The notes below the pieces were generated by a model. The model had not been told where the DNA came from. It searched no databases and saw nothing but the letters and a program-made list of their open reading frames with translations. The position numbers were made by a program, and so were the translations under genes. Positions 1 through 8,517 of a DNA stretch of 64,000 nucleotides are shown here, one piece after another. How positions within the stretch are numbered: the first letter of the stretch is position 1; each line of letters opens with the position of its first letter. Source of the DNA: Companilactobacillus alimentarius DSM 20249 (GTDB taxonomy: Bacteria; Bacillota; Bacilli; Lactobacillales; Lactobacillaceae); the NCBI RefSeq assembly GCF_002849895.1, contig NZ_CP018867.1, positions 1,922,001-1,986,000 of the forward strand, written 5' to 3'.

Positions 1-119
1 TCATTAGTATGTGTTTAATGTATACTACCATGTTTATTTAGTAATTTTTTTATTGTCAGCTAGGCCATATACTATATTCATCGCTTGAGGGATATAGAAA
101 ATTATGGAAGTGGAAAAAT

Positions 120-971
120 ATGAGTATCGTATTAATGTTATTACCAGCAGTTGCTTGGGGAATCTTACCATTGACTGTTGCTAGAGTAAAAGGAAGACCA
201 ATTAATCAGATTTTTGGAACAGCGATTGGCACTCTCTTAGTCAGTATCGTGGTATTTCTAATAAATAGACCAACTATTTCAATTTTAAGTTTCATTCTAG
301 CTGCTCTAGCAGGTGGTTTTTGGATCATAGGTCAATTAGGACAATACAACGCTTATCGTTCGATTGGAGTTTCACAGACTATGCCGATTTCGACAGGTCT
401 GCAATTGATTGGGACTTCTCTGATTGGTGTTTTGATTTTTGGAGAATGGGCTTCAAATAATGCCAAGATCTTTGGCGTAATCGGAATCCTACTATTGATT
501 GTTGGAATTTCATTAACCGCTAAAAAGGATAAGAGTAGTAAAGCTAACAAGCAAACGGGCACGTTAGTCATGTTGGTTTTAACCACGATTGGTTTCTTGG
601 TTTACAACTCGATTCCTAGAGCAATGACATCTTCTGGTTTGGCAATCTTCTTGCCAGAATCAGTGGGAATGGTTATAGCAGTTTTACTTTACCTGGTTTT
701 CACTCGTCAGCCTCAAGTTTTACATGAGAAATCCAGTTGGCAAAGTATATTAGCCGGATTCGTTTTTTCAATTGCGGCGATCACATACATTTTGTCAGTT
801 AAGGACAATGGAGTTAATTCAGCCTTTGTTGTTTCGCAACTTTCAGTTGTTATTTCAACTGTTGGTGGAATGGTCTTCTTACGTGAAAAGAAGAGTCATC
901 ATGAATTGATATTGACAATTATCGGTTTAATTCTAATTGTCGGTGGAGCAATCGTTACTACAATATTTTAA
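120..971 (+). CDS. glcU: GRP-family glucose uptake protein (GlcU type)
   Basis: A 283-residue, very hydrophobic protein with about ten membrane helices and almost no soluble loops, the shape of the glucose/ribose porter (GRP) family. It would import glucose or another sugar by proton symport. It starts LMLLPAVAWGILPL and contains GQLGQYNAYRSIGVSQTMP in the third to fourth helix, both familiar from GlcU/RbsU proteins. A short G-rich ribosome-binding site (ggaagtgg) precedes the ATG. The next gene is glucose 1-dehydrogenase only 31 nt away, the same pairing as the glcU-gdh operon of Bacillus, which supports glucose as substrate. The specificity is inferred from that pairing; RbsU-like ribose uptake is the alternative. 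Bases 1-119 upstream hold nothing I could identify. Confidence 0.85.
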   Translation: MSIVLMLLPAVAWGILPLTVARVKGRPINQIFGTAIGTLLVSIVVFLINRPTISILSFILAALAGGFWIIGQLGQYNAYRSIGVSQTMPISTGLQLIGTSLIGVLIFGEWASNNAKIFGVIGILLLIVGISLTAKKDKSSKANKQTGTLVMLVLTTIGFLVYNSIPRAMTSSGLAIFLPESVGMVIAVLLYLVFTRQPQVLHEKSSWQSILAGFVFSIAAITYILSVKDNGVNSAFVVSQLSVVISTVGGMVFLREKKSHHELILTIIGLILIVGGAIVTTIF

Positions 972-978
972 AAATTAA

Positions 979-1788
<810 letters not shown>

Positions 1789-1827
1789 TTCCTTTAAACC
1801 TTAGTGAATGAAGTGTGGATGATACAT

Positions 1828-2562
1828 TTGAAAAAATCAGTGATTTTAATAATTATGGGTTTAATTTTACTTTTGATAGGAGGCATCTTTTTTATGAATT
1901 ATGAAAAGAATTTAGCTAATAAACGGAATAAAGCTACGATTGCTGGTCAAGCTATTGACGCAACGCAATTGGGCAGATCAGATAGTGAGTGGCGAAATGG
2001 TTACGGGATGCCTTCAGATGGTAAAGATACTAATAGTAAGAATCAACCAACGAGAAAATTAACTAAAGATGCTAAAAGTCTGATTATTTACTTTTCAAGA
2101 TCAGGTAGTACTGAACTTTTGGCAAGTAAGATTGCTCAAGAGACTCAAGCAGACATCCTAGAAATAGTTGTGAAAGATCCCTACTCGGGCAATTATCAAA
2201 AGACTTTATCACGCGCTAACTCAGAACGAGAGAATCAAAACTATCCAGAACTTGATATGACGGTTCCAGATCTTAAACAATATCAAACAATTTATCTTGG
2301 TTATCCAATTTTGGCTATGACATTATCGCACCCTTTAACAGCTTTTCTTAAAACCTATGGTGCTCGCTTGTCAGGCAAAAAGATTGCTCCCTTTATGACT
2401 GAAGGTGGCTATGGACAAGGCGACAGTGTTCAACGAATCCGAGAGATTTTACAAGAACAAGGCGCATCCGTTGAGACTATTACTAAGGCTTTAGTAGTTG
2501 ATGGTAATAAGGTTGATCGAGCTGATAAACGTGTCGATAAGTGGGTGAAACAAGTCCAATGA
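1828..2562 (+). CDS. Membrane-anchored flavodoxin-domain protein
   Basis: About 244 residues from the TTG at 1828; an in-frame GTG at 1804 and ATG at 1819 are alternatives, and none has a strong ribosome-binding site. One N-terminal hydrophobic helix (ILIIMGLILLLIGGIFF) is followed by a polar linker of roughly 50 residues, then a flavodoxin_4-type domain. The FMN phosphate loop is FSRSGSTE, near residue 90; YLGYPILAM and PFMTEGGYGQGDS match the later FMN-contact loops. The helix places the flavin domain outside the membrane or tethered at it. The stop overlaps the next gene's start (ATGA), so it is translationally coupled to the exported esterase. It probably carries electrons or reduces a substrate via FMN; the partner is unknown. 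Confidence 0.8.
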   Translation: MKKSVILIIMGLILLLIGGIFFMNYEKNLANKRNKATIAGQAIDATQLGRSDSEWRNGYGMPSDGKDTNSKNQPTRKLTKDAKSLIIYFSRSGSTELLASKIAQETQADILEIVVKDPYSGNYQKTLSRANSERENQNYPELDMTVPDLKQYQTIYLGYPILAMTLSHPLTAFLKTYGARLSGKKIAPFMTEGGYGQGDSVQRIREILQEQGASVETITKALVVDGNKVDRADKRVDKWVKQVQ

Positions 2563-3434
2563 TAAAACAGAATATAATCAAAATAGGAGTGATTTTGTTG
2601 TCGTTAATGTCTTTTAAGAGCCAAGTTGTGGATGCAGCAACAAATAAGAGTAAGACTGAAACAATAAATTATCGAACAACATATCAGGATAAAGAGTATA
2701 AAAAACAGGCAACAGTCTATGTGCCAGCTAAATATGATAATAAAAAGAAGCATAATATTATCTATTTGATGCATGGTTCAACCGAGTCGGGGCGTGATTT
2801 CTATCAAGATGGAAACTTCAAGAAAATTTTAGACAAGTTGAATCGAGTAGATAAATTAAAGAACACGATCGTTGTTTTTCCAACTTATTATCCTAACAGA
2901 AGTTTTGTTAATTCAGATTATTACAGGGATCGTCCGTTGAATAAGAATTTTGCTAAGAAAGAATTAACAAAAGATCTAATGCCAGCTGTGGAAAAAAAGT
3001 ATCACACTTATGCCAAAACTACTGATAATGAAGGTTTCAAAGAATCGCGTCGACACAGGGCTTTCGGCGGTTTCTCCATGGGTTCTATTACCACTTGGTA
3101 CGTTTTTGAAAATAATTTAAAATATTTTCATGATTTTCTACCGATGGCTGGAGATAGTTGGACCATAAAACCGGATGGAGGAGCGGTTGCTAGTAAAAGA
3201 ACCGCAAGTCGTTTAGCAGAGTCGACTGATTCACGTTCTTTTCAAATTTTAGCAGCGGTAGGCGCAAATGATGGAACTAGTGGTTCCATGACACCGCAGA
3301 TAGAAGCTATGTGGAGATTACCAGAATTTAACCACCAGAATTTGAAATATTATACGCAAAAAGGTGGCAGTCATTCGCCACAATCAATTGGGAAACAATT
3401 CGAGCATTATGCAGGAGAACTTTTTAAAAAATAA
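2559..3434 (+). CDS. Exported alpha/beta-hydrolase esterase (feruloyl-esterase-like)
   Basis: A 291-residue protein from the ATG that overlaps the upstream stop as ATGA; a GTG at 2541 is possible but less likely. Residues 1-26 look like a signal peptide ending VDA, so it is probably secreted. The mature part is an esterase-D/PF00756-type hydrolase: IIYLMHGSTESGRDF as oxyanion strand, nucleophile Ser163 in GGFSMGS, a candidate acid at Asp228 (GANDGT) and His272 (GGSHS). Family members release ferulic or other hydroxycinnamic acids from plant cell wall esters, or act as acyl-ester hydrolases. The neighbouring flavodoxins raise the possibility that released phenolics are then reduced, but this is inference. 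Confidence 0.8.
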   Translation: MIKQNIIKIGVILLSLMSFKSQVVDAATNKSKTETINYRTTYQDKEYKKQATVYVPAKYDNKKKHNIIYLMHGSTESGRDFYQDGNFKKILDKLNRVDKLKNTIVVFPTYYPNRSFVNSDYYRDRPLNKNFAKKELTKDLMPAVEKKYHTYAKTTDNEGFKESRRHRAFGGFSMGSITTWYVFENNLKYFHDFLPMAGDSWTIKPDGGAVASKRTASRLAESTDSRSFQILAAVGANDGTSGSMTPQIEAMWRLPEFNHQNLKYYTQKGGSHSPQSIGKQFEHYAGELFKK

Positions 3435-3457
3435 GTAATACTTAAGGAGAGAATAAT

Positions 3458-4036
3458 ATGTCAAAAAAATTTATCTATTCAATTGTATTATCGTTTATGG
3501 CGCTGATTAGTATATTCACTTTCAGTTCCATGAATGGAAGTACTGTTAAAGCAGCAAGTAAGACGTCGTCTAATAAAGTATTAGTAGTTTACTATTCAAA
3601 TTCAGGAACAACTGAGGCAGCCGCTAAAAGGATTCAGAAACAAACGGGTGGAGATTTAGTTAAGTTGAAATTATCTCCTAATTATCCAAGCGATTATAAT
3701 AAGTTGACAAAAGTTGCTAAAAGACAGATTGATAAAAATATTCATCCCAAAATTCTCAATAAAATTATGATGAATAAATATAAGACTGTTCTATTAGGAT
3801 TCCCAACTTGGTATCAACGTCCACCAATGTTTATTAATACCTTTTTCAATAAATATAATCTAAAGAATAAGACTGTGGTACCATTTACTACAAGTATGAG
3901 TAGTCCTATGAAAGTAAATCGTCCATATTTGAAAAAGATGGCTCGTGGCAAAAAGATCAATTTACAGTCGGGCTTTAGAGCAAATAGTGCTAAGAAAACA
4001 ACTAAGTATTTGAAGAACAATAATCTAATGAAGTAA
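3458..4036 (+). CDS. Exported flavodoxin
   Basis: A 192-residue protein with an N-terminal signal peptide (basic start, hydrophobic core, likely cleavage after GSTVKA at about residue 32) and then a whole flavodoxin fold. The FMN phosphate-binding loop is YYSNSGTTE (45-53). LLGFPTWYQRPPMF and VPFTTSMSS line the isoalloxazine site and closely match the cytosolic paralogue that follows. The mature domain is very lysine-rich, as expected for a protein held at a negatively charged cell surface. No lipobox or sortase motif is seen. A GGAGAG ribosome-binding site precedes the ATG. A secreted flavodoxin needs FMN outside the cell or folded export; which occurs here is unknown. Confidence 0.85.
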   Translation: MSKKFIYSIVLSFMALISIFTFSSMNGSTVKAASKTSSNKVLVVYYSNSGTTEAAAKRIQKQTGGDLVKLKLSPNYPSDYNKLTKVAKRQIDKNIHPKILNKIMMNKYKTVLLGFPTWYQRPPMFINTFFNKYNLKNKTVVPFTTSMSSPMKVNRPYLKKMARGKKINLQSGFRANSAKKTTKYLKNNNLMK

Positions 4037-4083
4037 GTTAGATCATAGATACGTTTAAAATTTTTGTAGTGAGGAGTTTGATT

Positions 4084-4566
4084 ATGGCTAAGACAAATAA
4101 GCAAGTGATTATTTATTTTACTAGTTCTGGTACGACAAAACGAGCCGCAGAAAAGATTCAACAGGCGACTCAAGCAGATATTTTTGAATTACAAGCAGTT
4201 GAAGCTTATCCCAAGGATTATGAGGCAGTTGTTGCCAGAGGGAAGAAAGAATTAGATAATAAAATTCACCCTGAAATCAATCAAGAGAAATTGCCAGATT
4301 TTTCGCAGTATGATGAGATTTTCGTTGGTTTTCCAACTTGGTGGAGTCAGCCGCCAATGATTATTCACTCATTATTTGACACAGTTGCTTTTAGTGGCAA
4401 AACGATTATTCCATTTACCACTAGTATGAGTTCAACAATTGATGATTCAATGTTGTTCTTTGATGAAATGATTGCTAAAGATACTGGAGTCAATCTGATT
4501 GAGGGTATCAGATATGATAATGAGAGTAGTTTAAATAAGTTTTTAAAAAAGAATAACTTAATCTAA
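4084..4566 (+). CDS. Cytosolic flavodoxin
   Basis: A 160-residue flavodoxin starting at ATG 4084, chosen because GAGGAG sits about 10 nt upstream; the earlier in-frame codon at 4069 has none. It begins directly with the first strand and FMN loop (IIYFTSSGTTKR, about 9-20), without a signal peptide. FVGFPTWWSQPPMI and PFTTSMSSTIDDS repeat the layout of the exported protein just upstream, so the two are probably paralogues by tandem duplication. It would shuttle one or two electrons with bound FMN. A rho-independent terminator follows and closes the cluster. Confidence 0.85.
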   Translation: MAKTNKQVIIYFTSSGTTKRAAEKIQQATQADIFELQAVEAYPKDYEAVVARGKKELDNKIHPEINQEKLPDFSQYDEIFVGFPTWWSQPPMIIHSLFDTVAFSGKTIIPFTTSMSSTIDDSMLFFDEMIAKDTGVNLIEGIRYDNESSLNKFLKKNNLI

Positions 4567-4611
4567 TAGCTGTGCTGATCGTGAATACTTTACGATTGGC
4601 ATAGCTATTTT
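4565..4611 (+). terminator. Rho-independent terminator of flavodoxin cluster
   Basis: An inverted repeat AATAGCTGTGCTGATCGT / ACGATTGGCATAGCTATT with a loop of about 10 nt and a short T run directly follows the cytosolic flavodoxin stop. Confidence 0.75.
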
Positions 4612-4662
4612 GACGTTTAGTCATTTGGAAAATAAGATAGATATTAAAGGAGGAATTATATA

Positions 4663-5331
4663 ATGTCAACGATTGTAATTGGTTCAGATAGTGGTGTCGG
4701 TTTAGAAACTGCTAGGTTGTATGGGAAAAAGGGACAGAGAATAATTTTAGTCTCGAGAAACCAAGCAAAGTTAGATATTGCCACTAAAGAACTAAACGAT
4801 GAACAAATTTCCACAAGTAATTATGCTTGCGATGTTAATGATTTTTCAAAATTAGAGAAGATGATTCAGGAAATAACTGATAAAGACAAGGATGTAACCA
4901 ATTTAGTTTATAACGTTGGAAATAAACATCTTGATAATGCTCTTTCTAGCGATGTCGAATTAATAGAAGATATTTTCAAAACTAACGTCTTGAGTGCAAT
5001 AGTTTCAGCAAAAGCCTTTATTAAAGATACTGATGAGAGCTTGAAACGTTCTATTATCTTTACAGGTGGTGGCGCAGCAGTGCATCCTTCTAACAAAGCT
5101 TCAACTTTATCACTGACGAAAGCCGCTTTGAGAAGTTATGCATATACGTTGCATGAACAAGTTATTGATCAAAATATTTATGTAGGTTTGGTCACGATTC
5201 AAGGAATAATTGGTTCTTCTAAAGAAATGGCGCCAGAAAAAATTGCTAAAGCATATTGGAATCTATTAGAGGAGCGGAATAAAGTAGAAGCTTTCTACCC
5301 AGAAAAGATTACCAAATCAGAATTTGACTGA
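4663..5331 (+). CDS. SDR-like Rossmann protein lacking the catalytic triad
   Basis: A 222-residue Rossmann-fold protein with a glycine-rich cofactor loop GSDSGVG (7-13) and the CDVND motif that contacts adenine in short-chain dehydrogenases. The usual catalytic Tyr-x-x-x-Lys is altered: Lys143 is present but the tyrosine position is Leu139. The serine region reads FTGGGAAV and the NNAG motif reads YNVGN. It may bind NAD(P) without carrying out the standard SDR reaction, for example as a sensor or a divergent reductase. AAAGGAGG precedes the ATG. It lies alone between the flavodoxin terminator and the cytochrome b5 gene, possibly transcribed with the latter across a 74-nt gap. Confidence 0.7.
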   Translation: MSTIVIGSDSGVGLETARLYGKKGQRIILVSRNQAKLDIATKELNDEQISTSNYACDVNDFSKLEKMIQEITDKDKDVTNLVYNVGNKHLDNALSSDVELIEDIFKTNVLSAIVSAKAFIKDTDESLKRSIIFTGGGAAVHPSNKASTLSLTKAALRSYAYTLHEQVIDQNIYVGLVTIQGIIGSSKEMAPEKIAKAYWNLLEERNKVEAFYPEKITKSEFD

Positions 5332-5405
5332 GCACTTTCAGTGAAATTTAGCTGGTTATCGTGTGATAATTAAGAGGTAAGGAAGATGGAAAGTAGGGTG
5401 ATAAT

Positions 5406-5639
5406 ATGCCAGATAAAGAAATGACGTTAGATGAATTAAAAGAATATAACGGAAAGGACGGGAAACCTGCCTATGTTGCAATTGATGGTATTATCTATGA
5501 TGTTACTGATGTTGACCCTTGGAAAAATGGAGAACACCATGGCAATGTCGCCGGTAAAGATTTATCGGAAGTAATTGGTCATGCTCCACACAAGCGCTCA
5601 GTATTAGCTAAATTAAATGAAGTTGGAAAACTGAAATAA
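5406..5639 (+). CDS. Single-domain cytochrome b5-like heme-binding protein
   Basis: A 77-residue protein consisting of one cytochrome b5-like heme/steroid-binding domain: MTLDELKEYNG, PAYVAIDGIIYDVT, then GEHHGN and VIGHAPH. His44/His45 and His59/His62 are candidate axial heme ligands, comparable to the HPGG histidine and second histidine of the family. No membrane helix or signal peptide is present, so it should be cytosolic. Such small domains occur in lactic acid bacteria. Heme would have to be scavenged, since hemH in this window is broken. Ribosome-binding site is weak (agggtgataat). Confidence 0.82.
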   Translation: MPDKEMTLDELKEYNGKDGKPAYVAIDGIIYDVTDVDPWKNGEHHGNVAGKDLSEVIGHAPHKRSVLAKLNEVGKLK

Positions 5640-5678
5640 AACTAAGTGTGACAGAATATAGTCATTGAGTATTAAGGT

Positions 5679-5722
5679 AAATAGATCAAGATAATCGTAC
5701 TTTGATTACCTTGGTCTATTTT
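5679..5722 (+). terminator. Hairpin-family copy 1 (terminator-like repeat)
   Basis: Arms AAATAGATCAAGATAATC (5679-5696) and GATTACCTTGGTCTATTT (5704-5721) with loop GTACTTT. It lies between cytochrome b5 and the MmcQ/YjbR gene. The core CAAGRTAATC...GATTACCTTG recurs at 24536 and 59287. Confidence 0.7.
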
Positions 5723-5740
5723 AGAGGGGGGAAAATTTAA

Positions 5741-6094
5741 ATGGAACGTGAGGAAGTATTTGAATACGTCGACCAAAAGTATCAGACGAAGCCAGAGTAT
5801 TTATGGCGCAAATATCCAAAATATTCAGTGTTACGACATCAAGATAATCGTAAGTGGTATGGATTAGTTATGGATGTGAAGCCTGAAAACTTGGGAGTTG
5901 ATGAAAAGGGAACTGAAGATGTGATGGATATTAAGTTGAAACCAGAGCAGATTGATGTATTACAAGATGAAGCTGGAATTTTGCCCGCTTATCACATGAA
6001 TAAAACTCACTGGGTCTCAATTCGACTTAACAAAGTATCCGACACTGAAATTCATAAATTAATCGATGCTAGTTATTTAGAGACTAAGAAATAA
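5741..6094 (+). CDS. MmcQ/YjbR family protein
   Basis: A 117-residue protein matching the MmcQ/YjbR family (CyaY-like fold, DUF419). It begins MEREEVFEYVDQKYQTKPEYLW, has the family's FSVLRH-like segment (YSVLRHQDNRKWYGLVMDV), and ends with THWVSIRLNK and LIDASY, the usual C-terminal signature. Members are thought to bind DNA but their biochemical role is unsettled. GAGGGGGG gives a strong ribosome-binding site. A hairpin of the repeated family lies between it and cytochrome b5, and its own terminator follows, so it is probably monocistronic. Confidence 0.8.
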   Translation: MEREEVFEYVDQKYQTKPEYLWRKYPKYSVLRHQDNRKWYGLVMDVKPENLGVDEKGTEDVMDIKLKPEQIDVLQDEAGILPAYHMNKTHWVSIRLNKVSDTEIHKLIDASYLETKK

Positions 6095-6120
6095 TTAGAG
6101 CTTAATAGATGTTATTGTAG

Positions 6121-6150
6121 AATTCTTGAATAATTTCAAGAATTTTTTTT
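6121..6150 (+). terminator. Rho-independent terminator
   Basis: Perfect 10-bp stem AATTCTTGAA / TTCAAGAATT with a TAAT loop and eight T residues, downstream of the MmcQ/YjbR gene. Confidence 0.85.
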
Positions 6151-6211
6151 ATTGCTCAAATACTTGATATGGTCCAAATCAACAAAAAAAGATAGTGGCT
6201 ATTAAAAAATA

Positions 6212-6237
6212 TGGTACTTTTCAAAGGATGGGTACCA
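6212..6237 (+). promoter_or_regulatory. Possible repressor site (inverted TGGTAC/GTACCA)
   Basis: TGGTAC at 6212 and GTACCA at 6232 form an inverted repeat 40 nt upstream of the quinone oxidoreductase start. The spacing resembles HxlR/YodB-type or other redox-responsive operators, but no regulator gene is adjacent, so the assignment is only suggestive. Confidence 0.3.
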
Positions 6238-6276
6238 AGGCATAATAAGGACACGTTAAAGAAAGAGAGTAATGAT

Positions 6277-7221
6277 ATGAAAAAAATTATGCTTAATCAA
6301 TATGGCGATGTAGATGTTATGAAGATGGTCGAAGTTGATCTTCCTAAACCAGCCGCCAATCAAATAGTTGTTAAAACAGCTGCAATTGGAGTTAATGATC
6401 CAGACGTAGTTATTCGAGCTAATGGTCCTTTCCCAACCATGCCTAAAGAAATAAAACCTACACTTCCACATTCTCTAGGAGAGGATTTCTCGGGTGTAGT
6501 AACAGATATTGGTAAAGACGTCACTCGCTTTGAAGTTGGCGATCATGTAATTGGAATGTCCTTTATGAATACTTATTCTGAATATATTTTGCTAGATGAT
6601 TCAGCGGTTGTCACAACTGTTCCAAAAGATTTAGATTTGGTGCCACTAGGTGGACTTTATCTAGGAGTCGCAACAGCCTATGCTGCAACAATTCGTGACG
6701 GACAAGCTAAGTCAGGTCAAAAGGTTCTAATTCACGGTGCTGCTGGTGGTGTAGGTTCTAAAGCCGTGCAACTCGCTAAGAGTGCAGGAGCCTATGTCAT
6801 TGCCACAGGAACAGCCAAACAAGCTGACTATATGAAACAATTAGGTGCTGATGAGACGATTGATTATCAAACACAAGACTTTACCAAATTGGTTTCTGAT
6901 GTGGATTTGGTAGTAAATTTGACGGGTCCTAAAACCCTGGCAGATAGTTACCAAGTAATTAAAAAAGGTGGTCGCGTAACCTCAGTTAATGCAGTGGTTG
7001 ATCAAGAGGAAACAAAGCGTCGAGGAATTACTGGTACTTATTCTAAAGGATTCATGACGGTTGAAGAATTAAAAGATGTCATCGATCTTTATACACAAGG
7101 AAAACTAGACGTACGTGTGGATAAGACTTACCCCTTTGAATTAGAAAGCATCAAACAAGCTCATCGAGATTTTCAAGCAGGAGGAAATACTGGTAAGAAA
7201 ATCATTGTTTTCAAAGACTAA
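6277..7221 (+). CDS. NADP-dependent alcohol dehydrogenase / quinone oxidoreductase (MDR family)
   Basis: A 314-residue zinc-independent medium-chain reductase. ATG 6277 is chosen because GAAAGAGAG precedes it; the longer in-frame start at 6211 adds a non-family extension. An N-terminal GroES-like half (HSLGEDFSGVVTDIG, FEVGDHVIGM) is followed by the Rossmann half with HGAAGGVGSKAVQLAKSAGA (about 143-162) and GTAKQADYMKQLGADETIDY. Zinc-ligand cysteines are absent, as in quinone oxidoreductases and enone reductases. It would reduce quinones or alpha,beta-unsaturated carbonyls with NADPH. An inverted repeat upstream suggests specific regulation. Confidence 0.82.
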   Translation: MKKIMLNQYGDVDVMKMVEVDLPKPAANQIVVKTAAIGVNDPDVVIRANGPFPTMPKEIKPTLPHSLGEDFSGVVTDIGKDVTRFEVGDHVIGMSFMNTYSEYILLDDSAVVTTVPKDLDLVPLGGLYLGVATAYAATIRDGQAKSGQKVLIHGAAGGVGSKAVQLAKSAGAYVIATGTAKQADYMKQLGADETIDYQTQDFTKLVSDVDLVVNLTGPKTLADSYQVIKKGGRVTSVNAVVDQEETKRRGITGTYSKGFMTVEELKDVIDLYTQGKLDVRVDKTYPFELESIKQAHRDFQAGGNTGKKIIVFKD

Positions 7222-7300
7222 GAAAATTTTGTACTCGTAATTTCTGAGATACATCATTGAATCAATTAAAGCCGATTAGTTTAGATTTTTAAATAATAGT

Positions 7301-7357
7301 AAAGAAGCCTTACAGTTATTAGACAATAGATCTAGTAGCTGTAAGGCTTCTTTTTTT
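7301..7357. terminator. Bidirectional terminator
   Basis: Perfect 15-bp stem AAAGAAGCCTTACAG / CTGTAAGGCTTCTTT with T and A runs on either side, lying between two convergent genes. Confidence 0.9.
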
Positions 7358-7358
7358 A

Positions 7359-7703
7359 TTATATCTTAAACACGCCATTGTCGAAGGGTAACTCAACGAC
7401 GACATTATCGGTTAAACTAAATTCTTTTACATTCTCAAAGGCCTTTTTAAAATCAGTTGCTTCATCATCACTGAAAAGTTCTTTGATTTTCTTCATGATG
7501 TCGTCTTTATCCATTGAAGTATGGAATTTATAGAAATCCAAAACTTTTTGAGTAGAGTTCATAGCAACAAAAGTACTTCTGCTATTCTTATTAGTGTACA
7601 AGTAACAAGTATTATCTAAATAGCCTGTCGCAACTTTCTTATACAATTCCAGATTGTCTAATCCGATATTTGATAATTTAACAAACTTAGTTTGTTTATC
7701 CAT
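7359..7703 (-). CDS. Small hypothetical protein
   Basis: A 114-residue soluble protein I do not recognise. It is rich in Lys, Asp and Phe, with no signal peptide, membrane helix or cysteine pair. Two aromatic-rich segments (YLDNTCYLYTNKNSRSTF and VLDFYKFHTSMDKDDIM) suggest a small alpha/beta fold. It has its own convergent terminator downstream and a modest TAGGT ribosome-binding site upstream, so it is probably transcribed alone. Codon use is like the surroundings. Function unknown. Confidence 0.6.
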   Translation of the reverse strand: MDKQTKFVKLSNIGLDNLELYKKVATGYLDNTCYLYTNKNSRSTFVAMNSTQKVLDFYKFHTSMDKDDIMKKIKELFSDDEATDFKKAFENVKEFSLTDNVVVELPFDNGVFKI

Positions 7704-7824
7704 GGTTATACCTACATTTTCTATATTTTGTTTTGTCTATGTATAAGCTATTCTGAGTGGGTTGAAAGGGTTTGTCAAATCAATATTCTATCTAAAATAT
7801 AAAAAGTCATTGTATAAATCAAAA

Positions 7825-7838
7825 TGCAAGCGTTTTAT
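7825..7838 (+). promoter_or_regulatory. Possible cre (CcpA) site
   Basis: TGCAAGCGTTTTAT resembles the catabolite-responsive element consensus around its central AAGCGTTTT but deviates at the last bases. It lies about 90 nt upstream of the DUF2798 gene. Weak evidence. Confidence 0.25.
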
Positions 7839-7926
7839 TGAAAATGTAATCAAACTGTAACTTATGAAGAAATTTTTAACGTGGTATATTTATATTCGCT
7901 GATAAAAAAATAGGAGTGTGGAATAT

Positions 7927-8442
7927 ATGCCACGTAATTTAAAAGAAGAAGTTGTATTCACAGCCATTATGGCCGGATTGATGGTTCTAGTAATGACAGG
8001 TTACAACGTTTCCATGGCGCAAGGACTTACTGGGGGGCTTGGAGCATTGGTCGTAGCAATTTTAAAGGGATATCCATTAGGCCTTGTAGTTGCTATTATC
8101 TTAGATTTATTGATTGTTGGACCGATTGCTAAGGGATTAGCTTTCAAATATATTATTAATGATTATATGAAAAAAAATACTGTTTTAATTGGAATCACAA
8201 TTTCAGTTTTGATGGTTCTTGGTATGGTAACTTTGATGTCATTTTTCGGAATCACTGTTGAAGGTGAATTATCAAATGGTCACGTACTTGCTACTTATGG
8301 TCATACTTGGATCTTTAATTTGATAGTTGCATTACCTTTGCAATTATTGATCGTTGGACCAATCGCTCGTGGAGTGTTGGGTAAGATGCAAAATGCAGCT
8401 GCTAAGAAAGCTGAAACAGAAGTTATTGAAGAAGAAGTTTAA
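7927..8442 (+). CDS. DUF2798 membrane protein with internal duplication
   Basis: A 171-residue membrane protein from ATG 7927; AGGAG ends 10 nt upstream, and the earlier GTG at 7918 is too close to it. Four predicted helices fall into two homologous halves. The first ends LDLLIVGPIAKGLAFKYI and the second LQLLIVGPIARGVLGKM, the repeat expected of tandem DUF2798 units. The tail is acidic (ETEVIEEEV). The function of DUF2798 is unknown; members are common in lactobacilli. A 223-nt upstream gap contains a possible cre site, and a good terminator follows, so it is likely monocistronic. Confidence 0.8.
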   Translation: MPRNLKEEVVFTAIMAGLMVLVMTGYNVSMAQGLTGGLGALVVAILKGYPLGLVVAIILDLLIVGPIAKGLAFKYIINDYMKKNTVLIGITISVLMVLGMVTLMSFFGITVEGELSNGHVLATYGHTWIFNLIVALPLQLLIVGPIARGVLGKMQNAAAKKAETEVIEEEV

Positions 8443-8452
8443 GATATAAAAT

Positions 8453-8498
8453 AAAAAAGCTGGTAGACGGGATTAGAATTTCGTTTGCCAGCTTTTTT
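8453..8498. terminator. Bidirectional terminator
   Basis: AAAAAAGCTGG...CCAGCTTTTTT stem between the DUF2798 gene and the convergent acetyltransferase; A and T runs flank both sides. Confidence 0.85.
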
Positions 8499-8517
8499 GA
8501 GTGGAAAAATTAATTAG

